Below are positions 34,770 through 44,528 of a DNA stretch of 64,000 bases, in pieces (the stretch's first letter is position 1; every line of letters begins with the position of its first letter). A program made the position numbers and the translations under genes. Under the pieces are notes generated by a model, which was not told the DNA's origin, made no database searches, and saw only the letters and a list, made by a program, of their open reading frames with translations. Origin of the DNA: Bradyrhizobium sp. AT1 (GTDB taxonomy: Bacteria; Pseudomonadota; Alphaproteobacteria; Rhizobiales; Xanthobacteraceae); contig NZ_JXDL01000001.1 of assembly GCF_001590795.1 (NCBI RefSeq), positions 5,159,073 through 5,223,072 on the forward strand. The letters run 5' to 3'.

Positions 34770-35513
34770 TCAGGACGCCAGTGTCGTGGTCTCGTCCGCC
34801 GCCAGCTCCGTTGCGGCGTGCAGCATGCCGTCCGCGGCCGACATGACCTGGTCGATCAGGACATTGCTCGTGGCTTCGAGCTCGAGCCGGGTCTCGATCC
34901 AGCGCCAGAGGCCGCGGATCTCGTCCGCGGACTTGCCGTTCGGCGCGAACTCGCTGACGGCAAGGCCGCTCGCGAGCGAATCCTGGTGATCGTTGCGCAT
35001 CACGATCAGCGGACGCGCGAGCACGTCAGCGAGATCGAGTGCGGCTTCCTCGGCAAGCGTGTTGGCAGCGTTGTCGATGCGCTGGCCGCGGATCGGCGTC
35101 TGGTTGAGCACGAAGCTGTAGGGACGCTTCCAGGCGCGCGCGACGCTGAGGGTGGAGACGGTCGCCTCGATGTCGGCGACGCTCGGGCGGGCCGGGATCA
35201 GGCAGAGGTCGGAATGGCGGATCGCCGCGGTGGTCGCGGCGCTGAGGCCGGCGGCGGTGTCGACGATCGCGAGCTGGAGGCCGCTGTCGGCGAGCATCTT
35301 CAGGCGCGGCGCGATGTCTGCGGCATGATAGATCGGCTCGACGACGAGATCGTCGCTCGCGCGGCGGCGCTGCCAGTTGGACAGGGTGCCCTGCGGGTCG
35401 GTTTCGATCAGGCGGACGGTGAAGCCGGCCTGCTTGGCCGCGAGCGCGAGACCGATGGCGAGCGTGCTCTTCCCGCTGCCACCCTTTTGGGTGGCCAGTA
35501 CGATCGTGTGCAT
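34770..35513 (-). CDS. Orphan ParA/MinD-family ATPase
   Basis: A 247-aa protein with the deviant Walker A QKGGSGKST (residues 9-17), ETDPQG switch region, and IVDTAAG. It is a ParA-type ATPase without a ParB or any partition site nearby, so it is not a chromosome-partition locus. Such orphan ParA proteins position other cargo, such as chemosensory arrays, flagella or storage granules; the cargo here is unknown. It is divergent from ggt with a 236-bp gap. Confidence 0.85.
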   Translation of the reverse strand: MHTIVLATQKGGSGKSTLAIGLALAAKQAGFTVRLIETDPQGTLSNWQRRRASDDLVVEPIYHAADIAPRLKMLADSGLQLAIVDTAAGLSAATTAAIRHSDLCLIPARPSVADIEATVSTLSVARAWKRPYSFVLNQTPIRGQRIDNAANTLAEEAALDLADVLARPLIVMRNDHQDSLASGLAVSEFAPNGKSADEIRGLWRWIETRLELEATSNVLIDQVMSAADGMLHAATELAADETTTLAS

Positions 35514-35749
35514 TTGAAGATCAATCCTTTGGAGTGCTTGGGTCAGGAATACGCCACGCGAACGTGCATCTATCGCGATGCTGAGCTCTTCTCGCTCAGG
35601 ACGTGCCGGCCCGATCCAAAGGGGATCGCGGAGGTCCGAATCAACGGCAATGATGATGGCGGAATAGGGAATGCCAGCTAATCCGTACCATTACTGGACC
35701 AGTAGTCGTACGTGTGATGTGCTCGTTGCCGTGATGGAAAGGGCAGGCA

Positions 35750-37429
35750 ATGAGCGGTAACTGGCGCGACCGGACAACAACCACCTTTGACTGCCAGAAG
35801 ATGCCGGCGGTCTCGAGCCGCGGCATGGTGGTCAGCAACCACCCCCTGGCCTCCAGTGCCGGCGCCGAGATGCTGGCCGCCGGCGGCAATGCCATCGATG
35901 CCGCGATCGCGACCCTGTTCACGCTGACCGTGGTCGAGCCGATGATGGTCGGCATCATCGGCGGCGGCATGGCACATATCCGGCTGGCCGACGGCAGCCA
36001 CCGCTTCATCGACGGCCAGAGCACCGTGCCCTCGGCCGTTCGCGACACGACCTATACGTCCAAGCCGGGCTCGGCCCACGACGTGTTCGACACAATCGGC
36101 AACGAGAATCTCAACGGTCCGAAGGCGGTGGCCACGCCGGGCTCGCTCAAGGCCTGGTGCGAGACGCTGCGCCGGTTTGGCACCATGAACCTTGCGGACG
36201 TGATGCAGCCCGCGATCAAGCATGCCGCGCGCGGCTATGCGACGACGCCCTATCTCCACGAATGCATCAGCGAGAGTGCGGATGAGATGCGCAAGGACCG
36301 GACGATCGCGGCGATCTTCCTGCCTGGCGGGGAGCCGCTGAAGGTCGGCGAGCGCGTGGTGCAATCGGAATATGCGGAGACGCTGCGTCACATCGCCGAT
36401 CACGGCGACCAGGCGCTCTACGAAGGGCCCCTCGGCGATATCCTGGTCGACTACATGGAGAAGGCCGGCGGCTTCATCCGCCGCAACGATCTCACGGCCT
36501 ACAAGACGGTCGAGCGCCAGCCGATCCGCGCCGACTACCGCGGCTGGACCATTCTCGGTCCGCCGCCGCCCGCCGCATCCGGCGTGCACATCGCGCAGAT
36601 GCTCAACATTCTCGAGGGCTATGACATCGGCGGCCTCGGCTTCGGCACGCCAGAGACGATCCACTATCTCGCCGAGGTGCTGAAGATCGCCTTTGCCGAC
36701 CGCGCTGCGGCCAGCGGCGATCCTGATTATGTCGGCGTCCCCGTGGAGAAACTGACCTCGAAAGCCTATGCTGAGGAGCGCCGCCGCGCCATCGATCCCG
36801 TGCGCGCACAGGCTTGGGGCGCGGGCGTGTCGCAGCTCGAAGGTGCGCACACCACGCACATGACCGCGGCAGATAGTTTCGGCAACGTGGTCGCAACCAC
36901 GCAGACCATCAACAATCTGTTCGGCGCCAAGATCATGATCCCGGGACTTGGGGCGATCGCCAACAATTATATGAACTTGTTCGACCCGCGTCCGGGCCAT
37001 GCATTGTCGCTGGCGCCCGGCAAGCGCGTGACGACCTCGATGTCGCCGATGATGGCGCTGAAGGACGGCAAGCTGCGCTACGCGCTCGGCTTGCCCGGCG
37101 GCAAGCGCATCTTCCCGAGCGCGATGCAGGCGCTGGTCAATCTGATCGACCACGGCATGAGCCTGCAGGAGGCCGTCGAGGCGCCCCGGGTCTGGACCGA
37201 GGGCAACGCGCTCGAGGTCGAGCAGACGGTGCCGGCGAGCGTGCGCACCAGGCTCGAAGGTCTCGGCCACACGGTGCAGCCCGTTGCGACGGTCGCAGGC
37301 GGCATGAACGGCATCGCTTTCGACGACGATGGCACCATGACCGGTGCCGCCTGCTGGCGTGCTGACGGCACGCCGGTCGGGATATCGGGCGGTCTTGCGC
37401 GCAGTGGCATCAGATTCAGGTTGGGCTAA
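35750..37429 (+). CDS. ggt: Gamma-glutamyltransferase family protein
   Basis: A 559-aa Ntn hydrolase precursor. The self-cleavage and nucleophile Thr lie in GAHTTHMTAAD (about residue 364), dividing large and small subunits. Downstream are NNYMNLF, TTSMSPMM and the glycine-rich LPGGKRI. No N-terminal signal peptide is evident, unlike periplasmic GGT, so it may be cytoplasmic and act on gamma-glutamyl peptides or related amides. Exact substrate unknown. Confidence 0.87.
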   Translation: MSGNWRDRTTTTFDCQKMPAVSSRGMVVSNHPLASSAGAEMLAAGGNAIDAAIATLFTLTVVEPMMVGIIGGGMAHIRLADGSHRFIDGQSTVPSAVRDTTYTSKPGSAHDVFDTIGNENLNGPKAVATPGSLKAWCETLRRFGTMNLADVMQPAIKHAARGYATTPYLHECISESADEMRKDRTIAAIFLPGGEPLKVGERVVQSEYAETLRHIADHGDQALYEGPLGDILVDYMEKAGGFIRRNDLTAYKTVERQPIRADYRGWTILGPPPPAASGVHIAQMLNILEGYDIGGLGFGTPETIHYLAEVLKIAFADRAAASGDPDYVGVPVEKLTSKAYAEERRRAIDPVRAQAWGAGVSQLEGAHTTHMTAADSFGNVVATTQTINNLFGAKIMIPGLGAIANNYMNLFDPRPGHALSLAPGKRVTTSMSPMMALKDGKLRYALGLPGGKRIFPSAMQALVNLIDHGMSLQEAVEAPRVWTEGNALEVEQTVPASVRTRLEGLGHTVQPVATVAGGMNGIAFDDDGTMTGAACWRADGTPVGISGGLARSGIRFRLG

Positions 37430-37689
37430 CCGGGAAATTACAAGACCGGTTCGCTCGGCCGCCGAGGCCACTGAACTCGTCCAATCGCCTGCGGACGGCA
37501 TCGCCTTCGTTCCAGCGTTTGGCAATTCTCGGACTGCCGCGGCATTATTCGAACACTGGCCTTTGCCGGTGGACATCGACGTCACCCCGGACCCGATCCC
37601 CTGCGGATGACGGCATGAGCCCGACAGTGTATGTTAAGGCTGGCTGGCGGCAGGCGCGTCGGTCAACGTCTCAGTAAGGCTGCGCGTAT

Positions 37690-38787
37690 ATGGGCAGGGA
37701 TATCGGCGGCGACTTCTTGGCTGGCGGAGGCGAGTTGGGCGCTTTGACGCGAGCGTTTGACTGGTCGAGCACATCCCTCGGGCCTCCCGAAAGCTGGCCC
37801 CAAAGTCTTCGCGTTACGGTGCGGCTCGTTCTGACCTCGCGGCACCCCATGTTCATCTGGTGGGGGCCGGAACTCATCCAGTTCTACAATGATGCATACC
37901 GGGAGACGATGGGGCCGGAAAGGCACCCAAGCGCTTTGGGGAGCCGCGGCCGTGAGTGCTGGGCGGAGATCTGGGACATCATTGGTCCGCAGATCGAGTA
38001 CGTCATGTCCGGCAAGGGAGCGACCTGGAACGAGGACCAATTGGTGCCGGTCACGCGTCACGGACGTCGCGAGGATGTTTGGTGGACCTATAGCTTCGGT
38101 CCCATCGATCTCGAAGGCAAGGTCGGCGGCGTGCTTGTCGTCTGCAGGGATGTCACGTCCGAGCATATGGCAAGGGAAGCGCTCAACCTCATCAACGAGG
38201 AGCTGAAGCACCGCGTCAAGAATACGCTTGCAGTGTTGAGCGCGGTCGCTGCGCAGACATTTCGCGATCCCACGAGCAAAGCGGGACTCGAAAAGTACCA
38301 GGCGCGGCTGGGCGCCTTCGGACGCGCGCAGGACCTGCTGACGGCGTCGAACTGGGCGGCCGCGCCGCTCCACGATGTGATCCGCACGGCTCTTGCACCT
38401 TATCGGACTGGTGAAGGCCGCTTCACGGTGTCGGGTCCTCCACTCGTCGTGAAGTCTCGACAAGCGCTTGCTCTGTCCTTGGCGCTTCATGAGCTTGCGA
38501 CCAACGCCTTGAAGTACGGCGCTTTGACCGTGGCGGCAGGCTTTGTATCCATCACATGGGCGGTCGAAGCGGAGGACGATGAGTCAAAATTCGTTTTTGT
38601 CTGGGAGGAGATTGACGGTCCGCTTGTGACGGAGCCTGTCCGCGCTGGTTTCGGCTCCAGGCTCATTTCGCGCGTGCTGGCAGACGACTTCAGCGGTTCC
38701 GTCGATGTTTCCTATGGCTCGGCCGGGCTCAAATGTCGTCTGACGGCGCCTCTCGGAAATCTCGGGACTTCGCAAAATATCACGTGA
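37690..38787 (+). CDS. HWE-family sensor histidine kinase (soluble, PAS domain)
   Basis: 365 aa with an N-terminal PAS-like domain (about 20-160; WWGPELIQFYNDAYRETMG is typical) and a C-terminal HWE kinase: phospho-acceptor His174 in ELKHRVKNTL, ALHELATNALKYGAL (His in the N box), and the WEE motif. HWE kinases act in general stress and light responses in this order, usually with an orphan receiver. No response regulator is adjacent. No transmembrane helix is seen, so the signal is probably cytoplasmic. Confidence 0.88.
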   Translation: MGRDIGGDFLAGGGELGALTRAFDWSSTSLGPPESWPQSLRVTVRLVLTSRHPMFIWWGPELIQFYNDAYRETMGPERHPSALGSRGRECWAEIWDIIGPQIEYVMSGKGATWNEDQLVPVTRHGRREDVWWTYSFGPIDLEGKVGGVLVVCRDVTSEHMAREALNLINEELKHRVKNTLAVLSAVAAQTFRDPTSKAGLEKYQARLGAFGRAQDLLTASNWAAAPLHDVIRTALAPYRTGEGRFTVSGPPLVVKSRQALALSLALHELATNALKYGALTVAAGFVSITWAVEAEDDESKFVFVWEEIDGPLVTEPVRAGFGSRLISRVLADDFSGSVDVSYGSAGLKCRLTAPLGNLGTSQNIT

Positions 38788-38868
38788 GACTCTGCATGGG
38801 CGCGGTCCAGCGGAAAGCCTCACGTGCCGCACCGCATCGGACACGAGAGAGCATGAGGATCGCTCGCT

Positions 38869-40227
38869 CTACTTCCTGACGCAGATCACGCGCACGACGG
38901 CAGCCTTGGCATCCGTCGACGTGCCGTTCGCCGCGATCTGGTTGGCCTTCAGGAAATCACGCACGGCGTCCGCGGATACCATCACGGCCTGTGACGCCGG
39001 TACCGATGTCGCAGGTCCCGCCACCATGGTCGGCTTCAACAGCGCGATGCCAGCGAACTTGCCGTCGCCGTCGATCGCGGCAGCGCCGGAAAACCCGACC
39101 GCCGGCGGCGGGGACAGCATGGACTCGCTGCTCGGGGCCGGCGCCAGTGCGGCCTTGACGACCGACACGCCGCCCGCGCCGCCCCGGCTCTGCGGATCGG
39201 CGATGCCGACGACATCCACGTTGGTCTTTGCCGCGCCGCCAGCAAGGCTGAGCGGCTTCAGGCCGCGTGCGCCGTAGATATGTAGCAGCGCCAGACCGCG
39301 CTCCTTGTCATCAGTGAGACGATCGGCACTGCCATGGCCGGCGATCGTGATGGCGAGACAGCCATCGGTGACGAGACGGTCGGTGACGATCGCACCGTCG
39401 TCACTGACGACGATGCCGGTGCCGTATTCGACGGTCTTGCGTGGCGGCGGCCCGGCTTGCGGTCCCGGCGGAAACGCGTTGAAGGCGCTCGACATCGCGA
39501 TCACGACCGGCTCGACCGTGTTCTCGGTCGCCTGGTCGTAGAGGATCGTCATGGTGCGAACCTCATCGCCCCTGAAGGTGCCGCGGACGTAGAATTTCTT
39601 CAGGCCCTGCAAGCCCGACAGCACGAAGAAGTCGGGCTTCACCACGGTGTAGTCGACCTTGCGCCCGGACGGCTCTTTCTCCAGATCCGCGAGCTTCGCC
39701 GTGGTCGGGTTCGCCTCCTTGCGGCGGCTCAGCAGCACCTGCACGGTTCCGGTCGGCGAGGTCCATTTCGATCCATTGGCATCGCTCGCCTGCTGCGGCA
39801 CCAGCTTTGTGGGGATACCGAGCCGGGCGCCGCTGGTCGGCTCCGTCACGATCTTCCAGCCGACGCCGTCCTGCTTCTTTCGCGCGGTCTCGGCGAGCGC
39901 GGCGCGCTCCTGCGGGTTGAGCACGCCGGTCGGCTTGCCGCCCTTGGCCTTCTGGAATTCCTTGATGGCGTTGACCATGCGCTCGCTGACGTCGCCGGTG
40001 ATGGCGCCGTTGTACTGGCCGACCCAGGCGAGGTCGGATTGCAGCGCCAGCCGCTCGGCCTTTGCCATGGCATCCGCCGTCGCCGCCGGCGTCTGCATGG
40101 CTGGTGGCTGGATCGGCACGGTCTGGACCGTCTTCGGCTTCGTGCCGGGGATCTGCGGCGTCGTCATCTGGGCGTTCGCGCCCGTGGCGGCCGCGAACAC
40201 GAGGGTTGCCGCAAGCATCGATCTCAT
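38869..40227 (-). CDS. Exported peptidoglycan-binding protein with degenerate trypsin-like domain
   Basis: 452 aa. A signal peptide ends about residue 19 (TGANA-Q). A peptidoglycan-binding-like domain follows (about 50-115; QSDLAWVGQYNGAITG), then a trypsin/HtrA-like fold (about 270-430; GTGIVVSDDGAIVTD, GFSGAAAIDGDGKFAGIAL). The catalytic His block reads TDRLV instead of TNxHV and the Asp block reads RGLALL instead of DLALL. Only a Ser (FSGAA) remains, so it is probably a proteolytically inactive scaffold or binding protein. ATG 40227 is chosen for the signal peptide. Confidence 0.8.
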   Translation of the reverse strand: MRSMLAATLVFAAATGANAQMTTPQIPGTKPKTVQTVPIQPPAMQTPAATADAMAKAERLALQSDLAWVGQYNGAITGDVSERMVNAIKEFQKAKGGKPTGVLNPQERAALAETARKKQDGVGWKIVTEPTSGARLGIPTKLVPQQASDANGSKWTSPTGTVQVLLSRRKEANPTTAKLADLEKEPSGRKVDYTVVKPDFFVLSGLQGLKKFYVRGTFRGDEVRTMTILYDQATENTVEPVVIAMSSAFNAFPPGPQAGPPPRKTVEYGTGIVVSDDGAIVTDRLVTDGCLAITIAGHGSADRLTDDKERGLALLHIYGARGLKPLSLAGGAAKTNVDVVGIADPQSRGGAGGVSVVKAALAPAPSSESMLSPPPAVGFSGAAAIDGDGKFAGIALLKPTMVAGPATSVPASQAVMVSADAVRDFLKANQIAANGTSTDAKAAVVRVICVRK

Positions 40228-40348
40228 GACAAATCCAACCAGCCCATTGAACGCAGTGCCATTGAAGCACATCTCGTTGGTCGCGAACAACGTTGGGGTG
40301 GTTCAGGTGTTGGCTCCTCACCATGAGGGGTGAGAGGAACGAAAGACG

Positions 40349-41152
40349 ATGCTGAGCCCGGACGAACTCGAACGTTATGCCCGCCATATCGTGCTGCGCG
40401 ATGTCGGCGGCCCGGGCCAGGCCGCGCTGAAGCGGGCCTCAGCGCTGGTGATCGGCGCCGGCGGGCTTGGCGCGCCCGCCCTGATGTATCTGGCCGCCGC
40501 CGGGATCGGCACGCTCGGCGTGGTCGACGACGACGTGGTGTCGCTGTCCAATCTGCAGCGCCAGGTGATCCACACCACACCCGATATCGGCCGGCACAAG
40601 GTCGAGAGCGCCGCCGAGCGGATCGCGGCGCTCAATCCGCATGTCCGCTTCGTCGGTCATGCCACCTGGCTGAATGCCGACAATGCGCTCAGCCTGATTG
40701 GCGACTACGACCTCGTGCTCGACGGCTCCGACAATTTTTCGACGCGCTATCTGGTTTCGGACGCCTGCTTCTTCGCCAAGCGGCCGCTGATCACCGCCGC
40801 GCTCGGCACCTTCGACGGCTCGCTCACCACCATCCGCGCGCATGAGAGGAACGAGCAGGGCGAATTCAACCCGACCTATCGCTGCCTGTTTCCGGAGGCT
40901 CCGCCGCCCGGCACCGTGCCGGCCTGTGCGGAAGCCGGCGTCATGGGTGCGCTGGCGGGTATGCTCGGCTCGATGATGGCGCTGGAGGCGATCCGCGAGA
41001 TCGTCGGCTTCGGCGAGGGCCTCGTCGGCCGCCTCCTGATGATCGATGCGCGAGCGATGCGCTTCGAGACGCTGCGCTACGGGCGCGATCCGGCCAACCC
41101 GCTCAACGGCGATGGGCCCGTGGTCACCGACCTCAGCGCCCATCGCACCTGA
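40349..41152 (+). CDS. moeB: Molybdopterin-synthase adenylyltransferase MoeB (ThiF/E1-like)
   Basis: A 267-aa E1-like enzyme that adenylates the C-terminus of MoaD. It has the nucleotide loop GAGGLGAP, the Arg finger region SNLQRQV, DGSDNFSTRYL, and a Cys-containing YRCLFPEAPPPG...CAEAG segment. There is no C-terminal rhodanese domain. ThiF-type activity for ThiS cannot be excluded. Divergent from the exported protease-like gene. Confidence 0.88.
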   Translation: MLSPDELERYARHIVLRDVGGPGQAALKRASALVIGAGGLGAPALMYLAAAGIGTLGVVDDDVVSLSNLQRQVIHTTPDIGRHKVESAAERIAALNPHVRFVGHATWLNADNALSLIGDYDLVLDGSDNFSTRYLVSDACFFAKRPLITAALGTFDGSLTTIRAHERNEQGEFNPTYRCLFPEAPPPGTVPACAEAGVMGALAGMLGSMMALEAIREIVGFGEGLVGRLLMIDARAMRFETLRYGRDPANPLNGDGPVVTDLSAHRT

Positions 41153-41161
41153 TTGCCGCGG

Positions 41162-42169
41162 TTACGCCGTGGCGGGTTTCTCGCTGTCGAGATGCGCCAT
41201 CTGCTCGGCGGCGTAGCGCGTGCCGGACGCGATGTTCGGCGGGAAGGCTTTTGCCAGCGCGGCAAGATGCGCCGGCGTTAGCGTCAGCTGCGTTGCCCCC
41301 AGCGCCTCGGTGAGACGGTTGCGGGTGCGGGCGCCGACCAGCGGCACGATCGCCTTGTCCTGCGCGGATACCCAGGCGATTGCCACCTGCGCCGGCGTCG
41401 CGCCGACATCAGCGGCGATGATGCGTAGCTGATCCACCAGCGCGAGATTGGCATCGAGATTTGTGCCCTGAAAGCGCGGCGTCATCAGCCGATAGTCACG
41501 GCCGGCCTTGCCGGCGTCCTTCGACCAATGGCCGCTAATCAGGCCGCGCGCCAGCACGCCATAGGCGGTGATGCCGATGCCGAGCTCGCGGCAGGTCTTT
41601 AGAATGTCTCGTTCGATGCCGCGCTCGATGAGCGAATATTCGATCTGGAGGTCTGCGATCGGATGCACGGCGTGCGCGCGGCGGATCGTGTCCGAGCCGA
41701 CCTCGGACAGGCCGATATGCCTGACATAGCCGGCCTTCACGAGATCGGCGAGGCCGCCGATGGTCTCCTCGATGGGAATGTTGGGATCGAGCCGCGCCGG
41801 ACGGTAGATGTCGACATAGTCGGTGCCGAGGCGTTGTAGCGAATAGGCGAGGAAGTTCTTGGTCGCGGCCGGCCTGGTGTCCATGCCCTCGAATTCGCCG
41901 GCGGGCCCGCGCAGCGCGCCATACTTGACGCTGATCTGCACTTTGTCGCGCGGCACGCCTGTCAGCGCCTCGCGCACCAGCATCTCGTTGTGGCCCATGG
42001 CGTAGAAATCGCCGGTATCGACCAGCGTGATGCCGGCATCGAGCGCCGCTTGCACCGTGGCGACGGCTTCGCCGCGGTCGGCGGGGCCATAGACCTCGGA
42101 CATGCCCATGCAGCCGAGGCCGAGGGCTGAGACGGTCGGGCCGGTTGAACCGAGTTTGCGCTGTTCCAT
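41162..42169 (-). CDS. Aldo/keto reductase
   Basis: 335 aa, an AKR TIM barrel acting with NADPH. The Asp-Tyr-Lys part of the tetrad is visible (DTGDFY, VKYG), but the catalytic His site reads YRPARLD where YxxHRxD is usual, so His is replaced by Ala. The start at 42169 (MEQRKLGST) is the family N-terminus. It is divergent from a LysR regulator, which probably controls it. Substrate unknown. Confidence 0.88.
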   Translation of the reverse strand: MEQRKLGSTGPTVSALGLGCMGMSEVYGPADRGEAVATVQAALDAGITLVDTGDFYAMGHNEMLVREALTGVPRDKVQISVKYGALRGPAGEFEGMDTRPAATKNFLAYSLQRLGTDYVDIYRPARLDPNIPIEETIGGLADLVKAGYVRHIGLSEVGSDTIRRAHAVHPIADLQIEYSLIERGIERDILKTCRELGIGITAYGVLARGLISGHWSKDAGKAGRDYRLMTPRFQGTNLDANLALVDQLRIIAADVGATPAQVAIAWVSAQDKAIVPLVGARTRNRLTEALGATQLTLTPAHLAALAKAFPPNIASGTRYAAEQMAHLDSEKPATA

Positions 42170-42286
42170 GATGGCTCTCCTCGAAAAGGGCGGCGGATGC
42201 CGCCGCGTGACGAGGCCGGATATGCGCCTGCTCGATTGCGCCGATAAGCTGGACAATCTGGAATAGCTTGTTCAGAATATCGAACA

Positions 42287-43198
42287 ATGGCCGAGCCCGA
42301 TCTGCGCGATCTCGATGTCTTCGTGGCGGTCGCCCGCACCCGTAATTTCCGGCGGGCTGCGGTCGAAATTCGCGTGTCGGTGTCGAGCCTTAGCCAGCGG
42401 TTACGGGACCTGGAGGAGCGCCTTGGCGTCCGCCTGATGAACCGCACCACCCGCAGCGTCGCCCTGACCGAGGCGGGCGAGTTGCTGCTGTCGCGGGTGG
42501 CGCCGGCCTTGCGCGATGTCGGCGATGCGCTCGATCAGGTGCGGGGCCTTCGCGAGGTCGCCTCGGGTCGCCTGCGCATCAATGCACCGCCGCCAGCCGT
42601 CGATCTCGTGCTGGCGCCGATGGTCGGGCCGTTTCTTGGCGTCTATCCGCAGGTCGATCTCGACATCGTCTCCGAAAGCGGCTTCGTCGACATCGTCAGC
42701 GCGGGTTACGACGCCGGCGTACGTTACGGTGAGCATCTCGCGCAGGACATGGTGGCGATTCCGCTGAGCGGCCCGCAGAGCTACGTCGTCGTCGCATCGC
42801 CTGCTTATCTCGCACGCCGCGGCCGGCCGAAACATCCGAAGGATCTGCTCGAGCATGATTGCATCCGCGCGCGCTATTCGAGCGGCGTCATGCACGATCT
42901 CGAGTTCGAGAAGGCCGGTCAGGTCGTGAAGGTCGATCCGCCCGCAAAGCTGATCTCGACCAACATGAACCTTGCGATGCGCGCAGCGCTCGATGGCGTC
43001 GGCATCTGGGCGACGCTCGACGGCTATGTCGGCGACGCCCTGAAATCCGGTGCGTTGATCAGCCTGATGGAAGATTGGTGCGAGCCGTTTCCCGGCCCGT
43101 TCCTGTATTACCCGAGCCGGCGCCAGACGCCGCCGGCGCTGCGCGCCTTCATCGATTTCGTCACCGACTGGCGCAAGCGCGAAGCGCGAACCAAATAA
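42287..43198 (+). CDS. LysR-family transcriptional regulator
   Basis: 303 aa. An N-terminal winged helix (DLRDLDVFVAVARTRNFRRAA; VSSLSQRLRDLEERLGVRL) and a periplasmic-binding-like effector domain (about 90-300). It belongs to the AaeR/DmlR-like group that typically sits divergent from oxidoreductases. The 117-bp gap to the aldo/keto reductase is where its operator should lie. Confidence 0.9.
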   Translation: MAEPDLRDLDVFVAVARTRNFRRAAVEIRVSVSSLSQRLRDLEERLGVRLMNRTTRSVALTEAGELLLSRVAPALRDVGDALDQVRGLREVASGRLRINAPPPAVDLVLAPMVGPFLGVYPQVDLDIVSESGFVDIVSAGYDAGVRYGEHLAQDMVAIPLSGPQSYVVVASPAYLARRGRPKHPKDLLEHDCIRARYSSGVMHDLEFEKAGQVVKVDPPAKLISTNMNLAMRAALDGVGIWATLDGYVGDALKSGALISLMEDWCEPFPGPFLYYPSRRQTPPALRAFIDFVTDWRKREARTK

Positions 43199-43202
43199 GC
43201 TC

Positions 43203-44204
43203 TCAGAGCATGCTCGGCAGCACGCGATCCGGCGGCTTGTGGGCGTCGAGGAAGGTGCGGATGTTGATGATCACCTTCTCGCCCATCTCGACGCGGCCTT
43301 CGATCGTGGCCGAGCCCATGTGCGGCATCAGCGTCACCTTGCCGGCCTTGGCGAGCCGCACCAGCTTCGGGTTCACCGCGGGCTCGTGCTCGTAGACGTC
43401 GAGGCCGGCGCCCGCGATCTCGCCGCCTTCGATCAGCTTGATCAGCGTGTCCTCGTCGGTGACCTCGCCGCGCGCGGTGTTGACGATGTAGGCGTCTTTC
43501 CGGATCAGCTTCAGCCGCCGTGCCGAGAGCAGATGATAGGTCGCCGGCGTGTGCGGGCAGTTCACCGAGATGATGTCCATCCGCGCCAGCATCTGGTCGA
43601 GGCTTTCCCAATAGGTCGCGCCGAGTTCTTCGGCGATCTTCGGGGCGACGGGACGGCGGTTGTGATAGTGGATCTGCAGGCCGAAGGCGCGGGCGCGGCG
43701 CGCCACCGCCTGGCCGATGCGGCCCATGCCGATGATGCCGAGCCGCTTGCCGCCGATGCGGTGGCCGAGCATCCAGGTCGGCGACCAGCCCGGCCACGGT
43801 TTCCCCTCGGTCAGGATCGAGGCGCCTTCGATCATTCGCCTCGGCACGGCGAGGATCAGCGCCATGGTCATGTCGGCGGTGTCCTCGGTCAGGACCTTCG
43901 GCGTGTTGGTGACGGTAATGCCGCGGGCATGCGCGGCCTCGACGTCGATATTGTCGACGCCGTTGCCGAAATTGGCGATCAGCCGCAGCTTGCAGTCGGG
44001 CTGGTTGACGATGTCGGCACTGATGTGGTCGGTGACCGTGGGAACCAGCACGTCGGCGGTGCGCGCGGCCTCGGCGAGCTGTTCAGTGGACATCGGCGTG
44101 TCATCGAGATTGATCCGCGCGTCGAACAATTCGCGCATCCGCGTCTCGATGGAATCCGGCAGCTTGCGCGTCACCACGACGAGGGGCTTTTTCTTCACCG
44201 ACAT
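43203..44204 (-). CDS. D-2-hydroxyacid dehydrogenase (glyoxylate/hydroxypyruvate reductase-like)
   Basis: 333 aa. Rossmann motif GMGRIGQAVARR, the catalytic Arg in VNTARGE, Glu in HEPAVNPKL, and His in LMPHMGSAT are all present. It most resembles glyoxylate/D-glycerate dehydrogenases (GyaR/GhrB-like), which reduce glyoxylate and hydroxypyruvate. The substrate is inferred from family only. Confidence 0.88.
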   Translation of the reverse strand: MSVKKKPLVVVTRKLPDSIETRMRELFDARINLDDTPMSTEQLAEAARTADVLVPTVTDHISADIVNQPDCKLRLIANFGNGVDNIDVEAAHARGITVTNTPKVLTEDTADMTMALILAVPRRMIEGASILTEGKPWPGWSPTWMLGHRIGGKRLGIIGMGRIGQAVARRARAFGLQIHYHNRRPVAPKIAEELGATYWESLDQMLARMDIISVNCPHTPATYHLLSARRLKLIRKDAYIVNTARGEVTDEDTLIKLIEGGEIAGAGLDVYEHEPAVNPKLVRLAKAGKVTLMPHMGSATIEGRVEMGEKVIINIRTFLDAHKPPDRVLPSML

Positions 44205-44528
44205 GTCCTGCTCTCATGAGGCGTCGCAGGCCGCCCCTGTCGCCAAAGGCTGGTCGTTGAGGCCTCATTAACCCGGTTGTTCGACACTGCCCTTGCCGTG
44301 TCCGTCCCCGGCGTTTCCTTCAAGCTCTCCCGAGATTTCCGGCCGGAAAATCGGGGCAAACTGGTTGTTCAAGTGCCCGTCCTCTCTAGCAGAAGGCCGG
44401 GCCAAGACAAGAACCACGGGCCAGGCTTGGGGAACACCCGCGTGGGGTGGGTCGGAACGTACGCGGCAGGATTTGGAAATTTGGGGTGAGGGTCCGGCGA
44501 GGCCGGGTCCTCGACAGGAGACGGGTTG
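44205..44528. other. Divergent intergenic region, no gene seen
   Basis: 324 bp between the divergent hydroxyacid dehydrogenase and SH3-protein genes. Small open frames here have no family resemblance. An imperfect inverted repeat (GGTCCGGC-GAG-GCCGGGTCC) lies just before the SH3 gene's ribosome-binding site (GGAG, 44517-44520). I see no confident promoter or RNA. Confidence 0.5.

Noticed and set aside
44205..44528. Small open frames of 70-100 codons in the gap before the SH3 gene
   Set aside because: They overlap each other in different frames and resemble no family; no convincing ribosome-binding site.
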